64,000 nt of DNA from Exiguobacterium sp. AM39-5BH (GCF_003467445.1 NZ_QSGS01000005.1:167223-231222), one strand, 5' to 3'; counted from the stretch's first letter, positions 24,852 through 34,035 are shown. Notes: generated by a model not told the origin, from the sequence alone. Translations and numbers: made by a program.

Positions 24852-25352
24852 ATGGGATTCTTTAAAAAACTATTCGGTGGTAAAGAAGAACAACTTAACG
24901 CGGTTTCACCGCTTACAGGGAAGGTCATTGACATCACGAACGTTCCTGACCAAGTGTTCTCGCAAAAAATGATGGGTGACGGCATCGCCGTCGAACCGAC
25001 AGACGGCAAAGTCGTCTCGCCGGTAAACGGTACGATCGCGACTGTCTTCCCGACAAAACATGCGATCGGGATCAACGCTGACAACGGTGCCGAGTACTTG
25101 ATTCACATCGGTCTCGACACGGTCAACCTTAAAGGTGAAGGCTTCGAAACGCACGTGACAGAAGGTCAAGCCGTTAAAGCTGGCGACACGCTCGTCACGT
25201 TCGACCTCGACTTCATCAAAGCGAACGCGCCGTCGACGATCACACCGGTGATCATCACGAACCATGACAGCTTCGGCGTGAACAAACTCGTTGCTGAAGG
25301 CGACACGGTCACAGCCGGTTCTACAGAAGTCGTCGAATTGACGAAAAAATAA
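24852..25352 (+). CDS. crr: PTS glucose-type EIIA component
   Basis: A 166-residue stand-alone EIIA-Glc protein. It starts [10 protein letters not shown], then [35 protein letters not shown]. Active-site His residues appear in FPTKHAIGI and [12 protein letters not shown]; the latter His (about residue 90) is the phosphorylation site in the family. It passes phosphate from HPr to EIIB domains. TreB in this window has no EIIA domain, so Crr may serve it in trans (inference). GGAGGG precedes ATG 24852. The upstream 200 bases hold an imperfect cre-like element (TTGCAAAAGCGATTGCA, about 24692-24708). Confidence 0.92.
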   Translation: MGFFKKLFGGKEEQLNAVSPLTGKVIDITNVPDQVFSQKMMGDGIAVEPTDGKVVSPVNGTIATVFPTKHAIGINADNGAEYLIHIGLDTVNLKGEGFETHVTEGQAVKAGDTLVTFDLDFIKANAPSTITPVIITNHDSFGVNKLVAEGDTVTAGSTEVVELTKK

Positions 25353-25365
25353 GTGGAACATTTTA

Positions 25366-25397
25366 CTCGGAGGCAGACGCTTCCGAGTATTTTTTTA
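25366..25397 (+). terminator. Terminator after crr
   Basis: ACTCGGA at 25366-25372 pairs with TCCGAGT at 25383-25389, followed by ATTTTTTT. Confidence 0.85.
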
Positions 25398-25438
25398 TGG
25401 ATTCGGGAACTATACTAAAAAGAGAGGGGGAGAGACAC

Positions 25439-26038
25439 ATGGATGGAAAGAACGCACCGTATCGGGGGTATGGGGATCGGATTCGAATTTTACGTGAGCG
25501 GGCCGGCATCTCGGTCGAGGCACTCGCCGACAGCATCGGCGTCGCCCCGTACTTTATTCGCCGGACCGAACTGAGTGAAGTCTACCCAACGATGCCTTAC
25601 ATAGAGGCGCTCGCCAAGGCGCTCAAAATCGACGCGAACTATTTGGCCCGTCATATTTGGACGGGCGAGTCGCTCAAAGTGCTCATGAAAGGGACGGTCC
25701 CAGAGCTCGAACAGATGAAGCTCGCCTATGACGAGGCGATGCACGGCAAGTCGACCGAGGACATGCAGCGGCAGCTCGAGGCGCGTATGCGCATCTTTGA
25801 CCTGATGCACGAGGAAGAACTCCGTCGCATCTTCGCCGAAGACGAGGAACCGACGTCACATCAAGCGCTCGAGGCGCTCGTCGATGCTGTGCTCGACCTG
25901 GGTCGCTCGCACGAACCGACGCATCGGATCGTCCCGTTCGCTCGCTATATCGAGCAACTCGTACCGGACCAGTTCGTCGACAACTCATTCCAATACACGA
26001 AATTCGGGGTCGTCGCTAAATCGTATAAATTGCAGTGA
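25439..26038 (+). CDS. XRE-type HTH regulator
   Basis: A 199-residue protein with an N-terminal XRE/Cro helix-turn-helix (about residues 9-62: DRIRILRERAGISVEALADSIGVAPYFIRRTELSEVYPTMPYIEALAKALKID). The C-terminal 130 residues are helical and acidic and match no domain I know. AGAGGGGGAGAGAC precedes ATG 25439. A palindromic terminator (AACGGCCGCCC...GGGTGGCCGTT, about 26070-26096) follows. Target genes unknown. Confidence 0.8.
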   Translation: MDGKNAPYRGYGDRIRILRERAGISVEALADSIGVAPYFIRRTELSEVYPTMPYIEALAKALKIDANYLARHIWTGESLKVLMKGTVPELEQMKLAYDEAMHGKSTEDMQRQLEARMRIFDLMHEEELRRIFAEDEEPTSHQALEALVDAVLDLGRSHEPTHRIVPFARYIEQLVPDQFVDNSFQYTKFGVVAKSYKLQ

Positions 26039-26069
26039 AGGCCGTGGGGGATCATGGCTTTTGCATACA

Positions 26070-26096
26070 AAAACGGCCGCCCGAATGGGTGGCCGT
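26070..26096. terminator. Terminator between xre and membrane gene
   Basis: AACGGCCGCCC and GGGTGGCCGTT form an 11-bp stem with one G-T-type mismatch around GAAT, between two convergent genes. Only short A or T runs flank it. Confidence 0.7.
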
Positions 26097-26104
26097 TCTG
26101 TCGC

Positions 26105-26529
26105 TTAACGCGCCATGCGCGCATCATAACGTACTTTCGGTCGTGTCCCGGCAAGTAGGAAGCCGAGCACGATATTGAGAATCGTGAGCACCCAGCCGAC
26201 GTAACCGAACGTATAGGCGAGGCTCGCGAGCATCGTCTGCCAGTCGAGTAAGGACGCGGCGTCACCGCGAACGGTGAAGCGGATCACCGTGAACCCGATG
26301 AGCGTCGCCGCCGTGATCAACATGCCGATCCATGCGCCGCCGAACCGCGACGTCTCCGGACGCGGCTGACCGGATACCAAAAAGCGAGCGTCCCGAGGAA
26401 CGTGCTTCCCGCGTATGCGAGCAAGATTTGCCACAGCGCATCGGCGTCCAAGAAGACGGTATAACAGATGAACGTCGTGAGCGTCGTCATGAAAGTAAAG
26501 ATTAAAGCTGCGAGTAATCGTGATCGCAT
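26105..26529 (-). pseudogene. Small membrane protein, single-base frameshift
   Basis: About 142 residues once corrected: MRSRLLAALIFTFMTTLTTFICYTVF, then ILLAYAGSTFLGTLAF, then in the other frame LVSGQPRPETSRFGGAWIGMLITAATLIGFTV and LASLAYTFGYVGWVLTILNIVLGFLLAG. It has four membrane helices. The two frames join if the A5 run at 26379-26383 (T5 on the coding strand) had one more base. Start ATG 26529 follows GAGGAAAC. The family is unknown. It lies next to the ABC exporter genes on the same strand. Confidence 0.6.
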
Positions 26530-26592
26530 AGTTCGTTTCCTCCTCATTTTGCACATTCTTTAGAGTATACGAAAACGAAAATGCTGTAAACG

Positions 26593-27786
26593 TTATTGTC
26601 GATTCTGTAATATTTGTCGCCATTGTTTAATCGCATTGTTGCCATAGAACAAGACGCCGCCGCGATAAAATTTCGAACCGACCCACAAGATCACACCGAT
26701 CGTGGCAATCATAATTCCGATTGATAACGCGACTTCCCACACCGATACGTCGACGAGCATGACGCGAAGAAACATGAGCATCGGCGTGAAGAACGGCACG
26801 AACGATAAAATCGTGACGATTGGGGCCTCCGGGTTGTTCAAGCCAAACATGGCGGCAAGGAACCCCGCGACAAGCAGCATGATGACCGGCATCGTCATCT
26901 GTTGGGACTCCTCGACACGACTGACGAGCGAGCCAAGCACGGCAAACATGGCCGCATAGAGCAGATACCCGAGCGTGAAGAACGTCAACAAGTAAACGAC
27001 GGCCCGGACGTTGCCGGCGTTGTCGATGACCGACTGGGCCATCTCGTTGCTGCGGGCACTGAAGTACCCGAAGCCGAGGAAGATGGCGATTTGGAGCAGG
27101 GCGAGCGTCCCGATGGCCGAGATTTTAGCGAGCATGTGCGTCACCGGATGTGTCGTCGAGATGATGAGTTCCATGACACGCGACGATTTCTCGGTCGTGA
27201 CCTCGGTCGAAATCATCGAGCCGTACGTGATGATTGAGACGTAGAGCAACATGAGCATGACATAGACGAGGGCGAACGACGAGAACAGCTCGTCCGAGTT
27301 TTCTCCGCCGCGGCCAAGATACGATTCCTCGACCAAAACGGGTTCATTCAATGCCGCGAGCACGGACGGGTCGATGTTCGACGTCTCAATCAGTTCAGCG
27401 TTACGCACTTCGCGCAGCGCCGTCTGCAACACGGTCGTGAAATCTGGTTCCGGTCGTTCTGATAAGACACGGGCCGAATCCCCGTCGATGAAGGCGACGA
27501 TCCCGTAATCCCCATTATCGATTCCTTTGCGCGCCTCGGACTCGGTGATGGCGGCTGATTCGATATCTTCATAGCCGAGTGACTGCATGAGCTTCGTCAG
27601 TTCATTGTTCTCCGTGACGAGGACCGCTTGCGCCTGGTCCGTGTCCTCAAAGTTCGCGAGCAGACGGTCGATGTTCGTGAAACCGAAGATGAACAGGATG
27701 GTTAAAAGTGTCGAGATGAGAAACGCTTTCGAGCGTAACTTCGAGCGTAACGTGAACGAGTAGAGCGGTCCGAAGTTATGAAACAT
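26593..27786 (-). CDS. ABC-2 type permease, NatB-like
   Basis: A 397-residue membrane subunit. It has an N-terminal helix (AFLISTLLTILFIFGFTNI), a long extracellular domain of about 150 residues, then five C-terminal helices beginning SSFALVYVMLMLLYVSIITYGSMISTEVTTEKSSRVMELIIST, the typical ABC-2/NatB signature. The start overlaps the ATPase gene by 11 bases, so the pair is a two-component exporter. NatAB of Bacillus expels sodium; the substrate here is not certain. Confidence 0.85.
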   Translation of the reverse strand: MFHNFGPLYSFTLRSKLRSKAFLISTLLTILFIFGFTNIDRLLANFEDTDQAQAVLVTENNELTKLMQSLGYEDIESAAITESEARKGIDNGDYGIVAFIDGDSARVLSERPEPDFTTVLQTALREVRNAELIETSNIDPSVLAALNEPVLVEESYLGRGGENSDELFSSFALVYVMLMLLYVSIITYGSMISTEVTTEKSSRVMELIISTTHPVTHMLAKISAIGTLALLQIAIFLGFGYFSARSNEMAQSVIDNAGNVRAVVYLLTFFTLGYLLYAAMFAVLGSLVSRVEESQQMTMPVIMLLVAGFLAAMFGLNNPEAPIVTILSFVPFFTPMLMFLRVMLVDVSVWEVALSIGIMIATIGVILWVGSKFYRGGVLFYGNNAIKQWRQILQNRQ

Positions 27787-28666
27787 GTTGGCCGACCTCC
27801 TTGATGAAGATATCGTTCAATGAGACGGGTTGGCGCATGAACGTCTTGATGGCAGCCCCGTTCGTGACGAGGGCGCTGAGGACAGCATCGCTGCCATCGA
27901 ACGAGTCGAGCCGGACGAAATACCCGTCCTTGTGCGGTTCGACCGTCCGAACGACCGGAAGGGTTTGGAGCACATCAGGACGATCCGTTTCGATGAAGAG
28001 CACCGGTTCCTCGTAACGTGTCTTAATCGTCGGGACGTCACCGCTGACGACGGCGCGCCCACCTTTCAAAATACCGATATGTTGGCACAGCTCCTCGACG
28101 TGTTCCATCCGGTGGCTCGAGAAGACGATTGTCGTTCCCGCATCACGGAGAGCGAGCACTTCACGCTTTAAAATTTCGACATTGACCGGATCGAGCCCGC
28201 TGAACGGTTCATCGAGGATGAGCAGTTCCGGGTTGTGGAGCAGGGCGGCCACGAGTTGGATTTTCTGCTGGTTCCCCTTCGACAGTTGTTCGACACGCAT
28301 CGTCTCGTACTGTGGGATCTCGAGTCGTTCGAGCCATGTCTTGACGGCCCGTTTTGCCTCGGCCTGACGCATCCCTTTCAGACTCGCCAAAAAGACGAGC
28401 TGGTCCCGGACCGGTGACTTCGGATAGAGGCCACGTTCTTCCGGCAGATAGCCGACGATGCGATGGTCGACATGTCGACCGTCCCATGTAATCGTCCCGG
28501 CACTCGGTTTGAGGATGTCGAGGATCATGCGGAACGTCGTCGTCTTACCCGCACCGTTCGCCCCGAGCAGGCCGAACATCTCACCTTTCGGGACATGGAA
28601 GCTCAAGTCGTCGACGGCCGTGAAGTCACCGAACTGTTTTGAGACACGATCGATTTGTAACGTCAT
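27776..28666 (-). CDS. ABC transporter ATPase, NatA-like
   Basis: A 296-residue ATP-binding subunit: Walker A GANGAGKTT (residues about 34-42), Q-loop LPEERGLYPKSPVRDQL, signature LSKGNQQK, Walker B LLILDEPFSGLDPVN, and switch His in VFSSHRMEHVEEL. The LSKGNQQK signature and long C-terminal domain are typical of NatA-type exporters. It works with the overlapping permease. AGGAGG lies upstream of ATG 28666. It is divergent from the mhq operon. Confidence 0.9.
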   Translation of the reverse strand: MTLQIDRVSKQFGDFTAVDDLSFHVPKGEMFGLLGANGAGKTTTFRMILDILKPSAGTITWDGRHVDHRIVGYLPEERGLYPKSPVRDQLVFLASLKGMRQAEAKRAVKTWLERLEIPQYETMRVEQLSKGNQQKIQLVAALLHNPELLILDEPFSGLDPVNVEILKREVLALRDAGTTIVFSSHRMEHVEELCQHIGILKGGRAVVSGDVPTIKTRYEEPVLFIETDRPDVLQTLPVVRTVEPHKDGYFVRLDSFDGSDAVLSALVTNGAAIKTFMRQPVSLNDIFIKEVGQHVS

Positions 28667-28744
28667 ATATGTACCTCCTTATAAGTGTCTACTATTAGCG
28701 TACGCCATATTGAGCAAAAAGTTTCACATTTCTTCGAAAATGAT

Positions 28745-28764
28745 TTATCTTGAAATCAAGATAA
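28745..28764 (+). promoter_or_regulatory. MhqR-type operator palindrome
   Basis: TTATCTTGA-AA-TCAAGATAA, a perfect 20-bp inverted repeat, lies 17 bases before the mhqE start. Its TATCT...AGATA form resembles the known MhqR operator of Bacillus, which represses quinone-detoxification genes. The two genes behind it are exactly such genes. Confidence 0.75.
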
Positions 28765-28781
28765 TAAAAGGAGGACATAGG

Positions 28782-29726
28782 ATGACAAAGCAATCAGCGG
28801 GCATCCATCACATTTCGGCGATGGTGAAAGACCCACAGCGTACATTAGATTTTTATGGGAATGTCCTCGGCCTTCGGTTCGTCAAACAGACGGTCAACTT
28901 CGACGACCCGGGCACGTATCATTTTTATTTCGGGGACGAGACAGGATCACCGGGCACGGTCATCACGTTTTTCCCAATTCCAGGGATCGGGAAAGGTAGC
29001 GTCGGCAGCGGACAAGTCGGGGTCACGGCTTATCTAGTCCCGGAAGGCAGTCTATTGTTCTGGGAGAAACGATTGAACGACCATGGCGTCGGCACGGTCG
29101 CGACCGAGCGCTTCGGCGAGCCGTCGCTCCTGTTCGAAGACCCGGACGGACTCGTCGTCGAGCTCGTCGCCCGAGCGAGTACGAAACAGACAAGTTGGGT
29201 CGTACCGGGCGTGACGTCACGCGAGGCGATCACCGGCTTCGCCGGGGCGACGCTATTGTCAAAAGACCCGGAGGCGACGGTACGCATGTTGACCGGGCTG
29301 TTTGGCTTTAAAACCGTCGGGGAAGATTCAGAATGGATTCGCCTCGAGGCAACGGCCGACTATGGCAACGTCATCGACGTGAAAAAGACAATCCTGCCGA
29401 ACGGGGTTACCGGTTCAGGGACGGTCCATCATATCGCGTGGCGCATTGGCGAAGGGGAAGACTATACGTCATGGCAAGATGCCATCTTTGACCTCGGGCT
29501 GCGTCCAACCGAAGTGAAAGAGCGTCATTACTTCCGTTCGGTCTATTTCCATGACGGAGGCCGGATTCTCCATGAATTGGCGACCGACGCCCCTGGCTTT
29601 TTGATCGATGAAAATTTGGAAGACCTCGGCTCGACGCTCAAGCTCCCGGCCTGGTTCGAACGAGACCGTGAAGCGATTATCCGCACGTTACCGGCGATTA
29701 CAATTCCGAAAGGAGATATAACATGA
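28782..29726 (+). CDS. mhqE: Ring-cleaving dioxygenase, MhqE/MhqO type
   Basis: A 314-residue two-domain VOC (glyoxalase/extradiol) enzyme that opens hydroquinone-like rings. The metal ligands are seen as His in GIHHISAMV at the start, His in TVHHIAWRIGEG of the second half, and Glu in RILHELATDAPGF. It forms an operon with the mhqD-type esterase (ATGA overlap), as in the Bacillus mhqED operon. AAAAGGAGG precedes ATG 28782. Expression is probably released by quinones through an MhqR repressor encoded elsewhere. Confidence 0.87.
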   Translation: MTKQSAGIHHISAMVKDPQRTLDFYGNVLGLRFVKQTVNFDDPGTYHFYFGDETGSPGTVITFFPIPGIGKGSVGSGQVGVTAYLVPEGSLLFWEKRLNDHGVGTVATERFGEPSLLFEDPDGLVVELVARASTKQTSWVVPGVTSREAITGFAGATLLSKDPEATVRMLTGLFGFKTVGEDSEWIRLEATADYGNVIDVKKTILPNGVTGSGTVHHIAWRIGEGEDYTSWQDAIFDLGLRPTEVKERHYFRSVYFHDGGRILHELATDAPGFLIDENLEDLGSTLKLPAWFERDREAIIRTLPAITIPKGDIT

Positions 29727-30322
29727 TTCATCAATTCATTAAAGGAACGACTGAGACAACACTCGTTTTATTGCATGGGACAGGGGGCACGGAACAGGAC
29801 TTGATCCCGCTCGCCCGAATCCTCGCCCCCGAGGCGAACATTTTGACGTTGCGCGGAGACGTCCTCGAGAACGGCATGTCCCGTTTCTTCCGCCGTCACG
29901 CGGAAGGCGTCCTCGACCTCGAGGACTTGAAGAAACAGACGGAACGGTTCTTGACGTTCTTGGATGACGCCACAACGGAGTACGGCATCGACCGGGACAA
30001 GATGATTCCGCTCGGTTATTCGAACGGCGCCAACTTGATCGGTTCGGCGCTCTATCGGAAGCATGCGTTCGACGCGTCACTGTTGTTCCACCCGATGGTC
30101 CCGGACCGCTCGCTCACGCTTCCGGACCTCGCGGGGGCGAACGTATTCATCTCGGCCGGGGAACGTGACCCGATTTGCCCGCAAACAGAAACAGAAGAGC
30201 TCACGTCGACGCTACGGGGTGCCGGAGCGGACGTCGAACTCTTCTATCACGGAGGTGGACACGAGCTGCGTATGGAAGAAGTCGAGGCAGCTCGGGCATG
30301 GCTCGAACCGTTCCTCGGTTAA
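29723..30322 (+). CDS. mhqD: Alpha/beta hydrolase, MhqD type
   Basis: A 199-residue phospholipase/carboxylesterase-like hydrolase. The Ser nucleophile lies in GYSNGANL (about residue 101), the Asp in SAGERDPICP, the His in YHGGGHELR; the oxyanion region is LLHGTGGTEQDL. MhqD of Bacillus contributes to quinone resistance, the substrate being uncertain. Translationally coupled to mhqE. Its end overlaps by four bases the convergent membrane protein gene. Confidence 0.87.
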   Translation: MIHQFIKGTTETTLVLLHGTGGTEQDLIPLARILAPEANILTLRGDVLENGMSRFFRRHAEGVLDLEDLKKQTERFLTFLDDATTEYGIDRDKMIPLGYSNGANLIGSALYRKHAFDASLLFHPMVPDRSLTLPDLAGANVFISAGERDPICPQTETEELTSTLRGAGADVELFYHGGGHELRMEEVEAARAWLEPFLG

Positions 30323-30807
30323 GCCATCTTCTTCGGTTTTGATGGTCTCGAATAGACGACGAGCACACCGCGATCAATCAAATAAGCGGCGAACAGACGT
30401 TTCGCTTCTTCAGAACGGACGGTTCGGTCGATTTGGATATACAATCGGCCGAGCTTTTTTTGTGACGTGCGGGTCAATAACCAGATGGAGTCGAGCGTGT
30501 ACTGCCAACCGCGGAGCGTATCCGCCCCGATATACATATACCGGTCCGACGTGCGTTCGAGCAGATAATTGAGCCACCAGACGTCCCGCGCAAGTTTCAT
30601 GACGACACCGATGAAGAACGAGAGGAAGACGAACGACAGGACAGCCAGAATCGGATGGATGGCGGTAAATCGTTCCAGGATAGGTTCGAAGGCGACGAGG
30701 AGCAGTCCGACGGAAAAGGCGCCGGTGAACCACCAAAATCCGAAGTTAGAGAATGAACGTTTCGGGTCATGTACCATGTGATGACGGTTACGGATGACGG
30801 AAGCCAT
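30319..30807 (-). CDS. Two-helix membrane protein, unknown
   Basis: A 162-residue protein with two hydrophobic helices (about 22-45 and 52-72: FWWFTGAFSVGLLLVAF and ILAVLSFVFLSFFIGVVM) and a soluble C-terminal half of about 85 residues with a possible PH-like beta pattern (YMYIGADTLRGWQYTLDSIWLL). AGGAGG precedes ATG 30807. Family not recognised. Confidence 0.65.
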   Translation of the reverse strand: MASVIRNRHHMVHDPKRSFSNFGFWWFTGAFSVGLLLVAFEPILERFTAIHPILAVLSFVFLSFFIGVVMKLARDVWWLNYLLERTSDRYMYIGADTLRGWQYTLDSIWLLTRTSQKKLGRLYIQIDRTVRSEEAKRLFAAYLIDRGVLVVYSRPSKPKKMA

Positions 30808-30958
30808 TCTCTACACCTCCTTTTATTAGAATATTCTGATTATTTAGTAAGACTACTATACTATACTGTACCCACTCTCGTCTATTTGAATACGCACGAA
30901 ACCTGCTGTCAGATGAAGATTTCTTGACGTTTCGGCTTGAGGAATGTAAATCCGGGGA

Positions 30959-30987
30959 ATGATGACAGTGGCGTCATCATTTTTTTG
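30959..30987 (+). terminator. Orphan intrinsic terminator
   Basis: ATGATGAC at 30959-30966 pairs perfectly with GTCATCAT at 30973-30980, followed by TTTTTTT. No plus-strand gene lies between it and 30322, where another gene is convergent. It either ends a small RNA starting near 30880 or acts as a leader terminator for the gene at 31059. Confidence 0.65.
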
Positions 30988-31058
30988 TCGAATCGTCATG
31001 TCGCAGGTCAAAAAAATCGGCTATGATGGGTAAGGAAAAATTGAAGCGAGGGAATTGA

Positions 31059-31610
31059 ATGAAGAAGTTGAAAGTAAGCGAGTTGCGGGCCGAGCTCAAG
31101 CAGTTCGATCAAAACGAATTGATTGAATTGATCGTCGGGTTGTATAAACAGCATGCGGAAGTGAAGAGGACGTTGAACCGCTATTTCATGGAAGGATTCG
31201 AACAGGAAGAAGTGGAGCGCTTGATTGAATCCATCAAGAAGCTTGATTCCTCCAACGCAAGGAACATGTTCCGATTTGATCAATTACGCGAGGGGGCGAA
31301 ACTCGTCAAACAAGCGGACGCGTTCGCAGACCCTGTCTTGCGAAATTACGTCCGTATTTTCTACCTGTACTATTTCGTTGAATACGTGGAAAAACAAGCC
31401 GATGTCATCCATTCAGTCGCACCCGGCGAATTGAATGCGTTCTTTACTGAGTTTGAACGATTGATTAAGACGATTCAAACCGAGCCGGAACTCGTCGTCT
31501 TCGGCTTGACAGAAGAAGTCGATTTCTTGATGGAGCATGTTCCGGCCGAAGATAAGGCTAGCTTGCTCAAATGGTGGGAACAGAAAAAACGGTCACTCAA
31601 TCAGCTGTGA
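31059..31610 (+). CDS. DUF6155-like hypothetical protein
   Basis: A 183-residue helical soluble protein. The opening LKVSELRAELKQFDQNELIELIVGLYKQHAEVKRTLNRYF resembles the DUF6155 family (from memory), whose role is unknown. A start at ATG 31059 is preceded by GCGAGGGAATTGA. The -10-like TATGAT at 31022-31027 may be its own promoter. Confidence 0.55.
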   Translation: MKKLKVSELRAELKQFDQNELIELIVGLYKQHAEVKRTLNRYFMEGFEQEEVERLIESIKKLDSSNARNMFRFDQLREGAKLVKQADAFADPVLRNYVRIFYLYYFVEYVEKQADVIHSVAPGELNAFFTEFERLIKTIQTEPELVVFGLTEEVDFLMEHVPAEDKASLLKWWEQKKRSLNQL

Positions 31611-31647
31611 TCGATTAGAAGAAATATGTAAGATATGAGGAAGAATT

Positions 31648-32703
31648 ATGCGAAATCATTGGTACGACAATATTAAAGGCGTGCTCGTCCTGCTCGTCGT
31701 GTTCGGTCACTTGCTGACCGACGTACGCGGCGCTTATGACGACATTTTATCGAAGTGGGTTTACTTATTCTTATATACGTTCCATATGCCGTTATTCATC
31801 ATGTTGAGCGGTTACTTTTTCCGGGAGAACCGCTATTTGCGTGTGATCCAGCTGTTCGTCGTCTATGTCATTTGGCAGGTCATTCTAGGATCTTGGTTCG
31901 CTTTCACGGAGGGCATCCCGCTCTTGTCCCTTGAGAACCCTGGGCTCACCCCGTTGAAACCGTATTGGGCGCTCTGGTATTTGATGGCGATCATCATCTG
32001 GTACGTCATCACCCCATACGTGACGCAACTGAAAGGGTATGTACTGTATGCGCTCTTGTTCGCGCTCCTATTCGGTTTCCAAGCAGAGTCGACCGGCTTC
32101 TTCGCGCTCCGAAAAGTCATCATGTTCTATCCGTTCTTCTTGATCGGGAACTGGATGAGCGAACGAAACACGCTGAACTTTTTTGAGTTGCCGAAACGGG
32201 CCGAGCAGCGCAATCGTTACCGGACGGGCGGCTTCGTCGTTTTCACGGCGCTCACGCTCGGACTGCTCGCTTCGATGAGTTTTCAAAATGAAGATACGTT
32301 CTATCATGTCGGAAATTTGTTCAAGTTCCGGTTCGCCTATGAGACGGCGGTGCCGGAAGCGATTTGGAGCGGTCCATTCGCTTTCTTGATTGTTTATATC
32401 GTATCGACGCTCATGGCGATCAGTTTCGCGCTTATCATCCCTGGGCGCGAGTTGCCGGTGTTCACTCGGGCCGGTAAATATAGTCTCTACATCTACTTGG
32501 TGCACGTCTTTCTTGTCGTCGCTTGGAAGGCGGTCGTGCCGGCCGGGTTCATGCCGACGTCATGGCTCCAATTGCTCGTCTTGTTCGGTGTCGCCTTCCT
32601 AATCGTCCTATTGATTATAAGCCCACCGGTCGTCAAACTGTTGAAGCCGCTCGTCGAGATTGACGTGAGTGGCGCCCAAGAAGCAAAAGATGCAAAGTCG
32701 TAA
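31648..32703 (+). CDS. Acyltransferase-3 family membrane protein
   Basis: A 351-residue integral membrane acyltransferase with about ten helices. The opening WYDNIKGVLVLLVVFGHLL carries the family's conserved His, and FHMPLFIMLSGYFFR the next conserved block; TRAGKYSLYIYLVHVFLVV is near the C-terminus. Such enzymes O-acylate cell-surface polysaccharides or lipids. AGGAAGAATT precedes ATG 31648. Substrate unknown. Wall teichoic acid genes lie 2 kb away but are not linked. Confidence 0.85.
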   Translation: MRNHWYDNIKGVLVLLVVFGHLLTDVRGAYDDILSKWVYLFLYTFHMPLFIMLSGYFFRENRYLRVIQLFVVYVIWQVILGSWFAFTEGIPLLSLENPGLTPLKPYWALWYLMAIIIWYVITPYVTQLKGYVLYALLFALLFGFQAESTGFFALRKVIMFYPFFLIGNWMSERNTLNFFELPKRAEQRNRYRTGGFVVFTALTLGLLASMSFQNEDTFYHVGNLFKFRFAYETAVPEAIWSGPFAFLIVYIVSTLMAISFALIIPGRELPVFTRAGKYSLYIYLVHVFLVVAWKAVVPAGFMPTSWLQLLVLFGVAFLIVLLIISPPVVKLLKPLVEIDVSGAQEAKDAKS

Positions 32704-32776
32704 ACCCTTTTCTAAATGGTCGTTTTCCGCTACACTTTAAGGTGGGAAGCGAAACTAGAGTTAAGGAAGTGACACC

Positions 32777-33112
32777 ATGCCATACGAAAATGGAATGCAT
32801 AACACAGAAGGAGACGTCAACGTCTCACGCCACGTCGTTGAGATGATCGCCGCCGTCGCGGTCAAAGAGACGAAACACGTGTCGTTTACGCAAGAAGACA
32901 CAAAACTGTCGGAACGAGCGCTCATGAAGCACGTCAAAGTCGATGAAACGTCAGAAGGCGTCATCATCAATTTGTCGCTTTACATCGCCTACGGCCAATC
33001 AATCGTCAAAACAGTGACGGCAGTACAAGAACAGATCACGCAAGATATGGACACGATGCTTGCGATGACACCGCTATCGGTGAACGTCAAAGTTGTCGGC
33101 ATCCAATTATAA
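32777..33112 (+). CDS. Asp23/Gls24 family protein
   Basis: A 111-residue protein of the alkaline-shock Asp23/Gls24 family: GDVNVSRHVVEMIAAVAVKETKHVSF at the N-terminus, KVDETSEGVIINLSLYIAYGQSIVKTVTAVQEQI in the middle and VNVKVVGIQL at the end. Family members are linked to envelope stress. GGAAGTGACACC precedes ATG 32777. A lone gene. Confidence 0.85.
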   Translation: MPYENGMHNTEGDVNVSRHVVEMIAAVAVKETKHVSFTQEDTKLSERALMKHVKVDETSEGVIINLSLYIAYGQSIVKTVTAVQEQITQDMDTMLAMTPLSVNVKVVGIQL

Positions 33113-33156
33113 GGAGCGGGAGAGGCAAATGCTTCTCCTGCTTTTTGATTTTTTTG

Positions 33157-33223
33157 CGAAAGCGGTTGCATGACGATGGGCTTTTCCTATATAATAGAAA
33201 TCGAACAAGTGCAACCGTTTGCA
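33157..33223 (+). promoter_or_regulatory. pgmB promoter with cre-like operators
   Basis: -35 TTGCAT (33166-33171), 18-base spacer, -10 TATAAT (33190-33195). TGCAACCGTTTGCA at 33210-33223 fits the cre / LacI-family operator consensus TGNAANCGNNNNCA fully; a second copy, CGAAAGCGGTTGCA at 33157-33170, fits with one mismatch and overlaps the -35. CcpA or a maltose-type LacI repressor could bind. Confidence 0.7.
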
Positions 33224-33312
33224 TCAATGACCAATCGTGCAACGGGTACTTGTCAAGTTCCCTTAATGTAGTCTGACGACAGAAACATGAGAAGGAAAGG
33301 CGGAAAGCATGT

Positions 33313-33977
33313 ATGTCAACGATTGAAGCAGTCATTTTTGATTTGGATGGTGTCATCACTGACACTGCGGAGTACCATTACCTCGCATGGAAACAACTTG
33401 GAGAAGAGCTCGATATTCCGTTTGACCGTGAGTTCAATGAGACACTGAAAGGCGTGAGCCGGACAGACTCACTTGAGCGCATTCTCGTACTCGGTGGAAA
33501 GCAAGACGATTTCACACCGGATGAGAAAGCGAAACTCGCCCAGAAGAAGAACGAGCATTATGTTGAACTCATTCAACATATTTCTTCAGCCGATTTGTTG
33601 CCTGGCATTGTTTCATTCCTCGATGAAATCAAAGAGGCTGGTCTCAAAATCGGAATGGCATCAGCTTCTAAAAACGCATTTGCGGTCGTAGACGCACTCG
33701 GTGTCCGTCATTACTTCGATCACATTGTCGATGCAGCAACTGTCGCCGAATCAAAACCACATCCCGAAGTGTTTTTGAAGGCTGCCTCTGCCCTTGGCGT
33801 GAAACCCGAACATGCCATCGGTGTTGAAGACGCAGCTGCAGGCGTGACTGCAATCAAAGCGGCAAACATGTTGCTGTCGCCGTCGGGGAAGCTTCGATGC
33901 TCGGTCATGCGGACCTCATCGTTTCTTCGACCGACGAACTCTCGCTCGCACGCATCCTCGAACGCGTCGGCGCGTAA
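33313..33977 (+). pseudogene. pgmB: Beta-phosphoglucomutase, single-base frameshift
   Basis: About 221 residues after correction. HAD-fold enzyme that converts beta-glucose-1-phosphate to glucose-6-phosphate, needed for maltose and trehalose phosphorolysis products. The nucleophile Asp is in IFDLDGVITDTAEYHY, the cap domain has KGVSRTDSLERIL, and ASASKN and GVEDAAAGVTAIKAAN are later motifs. After AANM the frame shifts. One more T in the TT at about 33871-33872 restores AVAVGEASMLGHADLIVSSTDELSLARILERVGA with TAA at 33975-33977. It may be a sequencing error. A terminator follows at 34000-34028. Confidence 0.8.
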
Positions 33978-33999
33978 AGACTACCATCATCTTCCGTGA

Positions 34000-34035
34000 G
34001 ACGGCGACTGCCCCGAACAGTCGCCGTCTTTTTTT
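34000..34035 (+). terminator. Terminator after pgmB
   Basis: GACGGCGACTG at 34000-34010 pairs perfectly with CAGTCGCCGTC at 34018-34028, followed by TTTTTTT. Confidence 0.9.

Noticed and set aside
28458..28781. N-terminal extension of the dioxygenase frame upstream of 28782
   Set aside because: It runs antisense through the ATPase gene and the operator. ATG 28782 has AAAAGGAGG and gives the family start.
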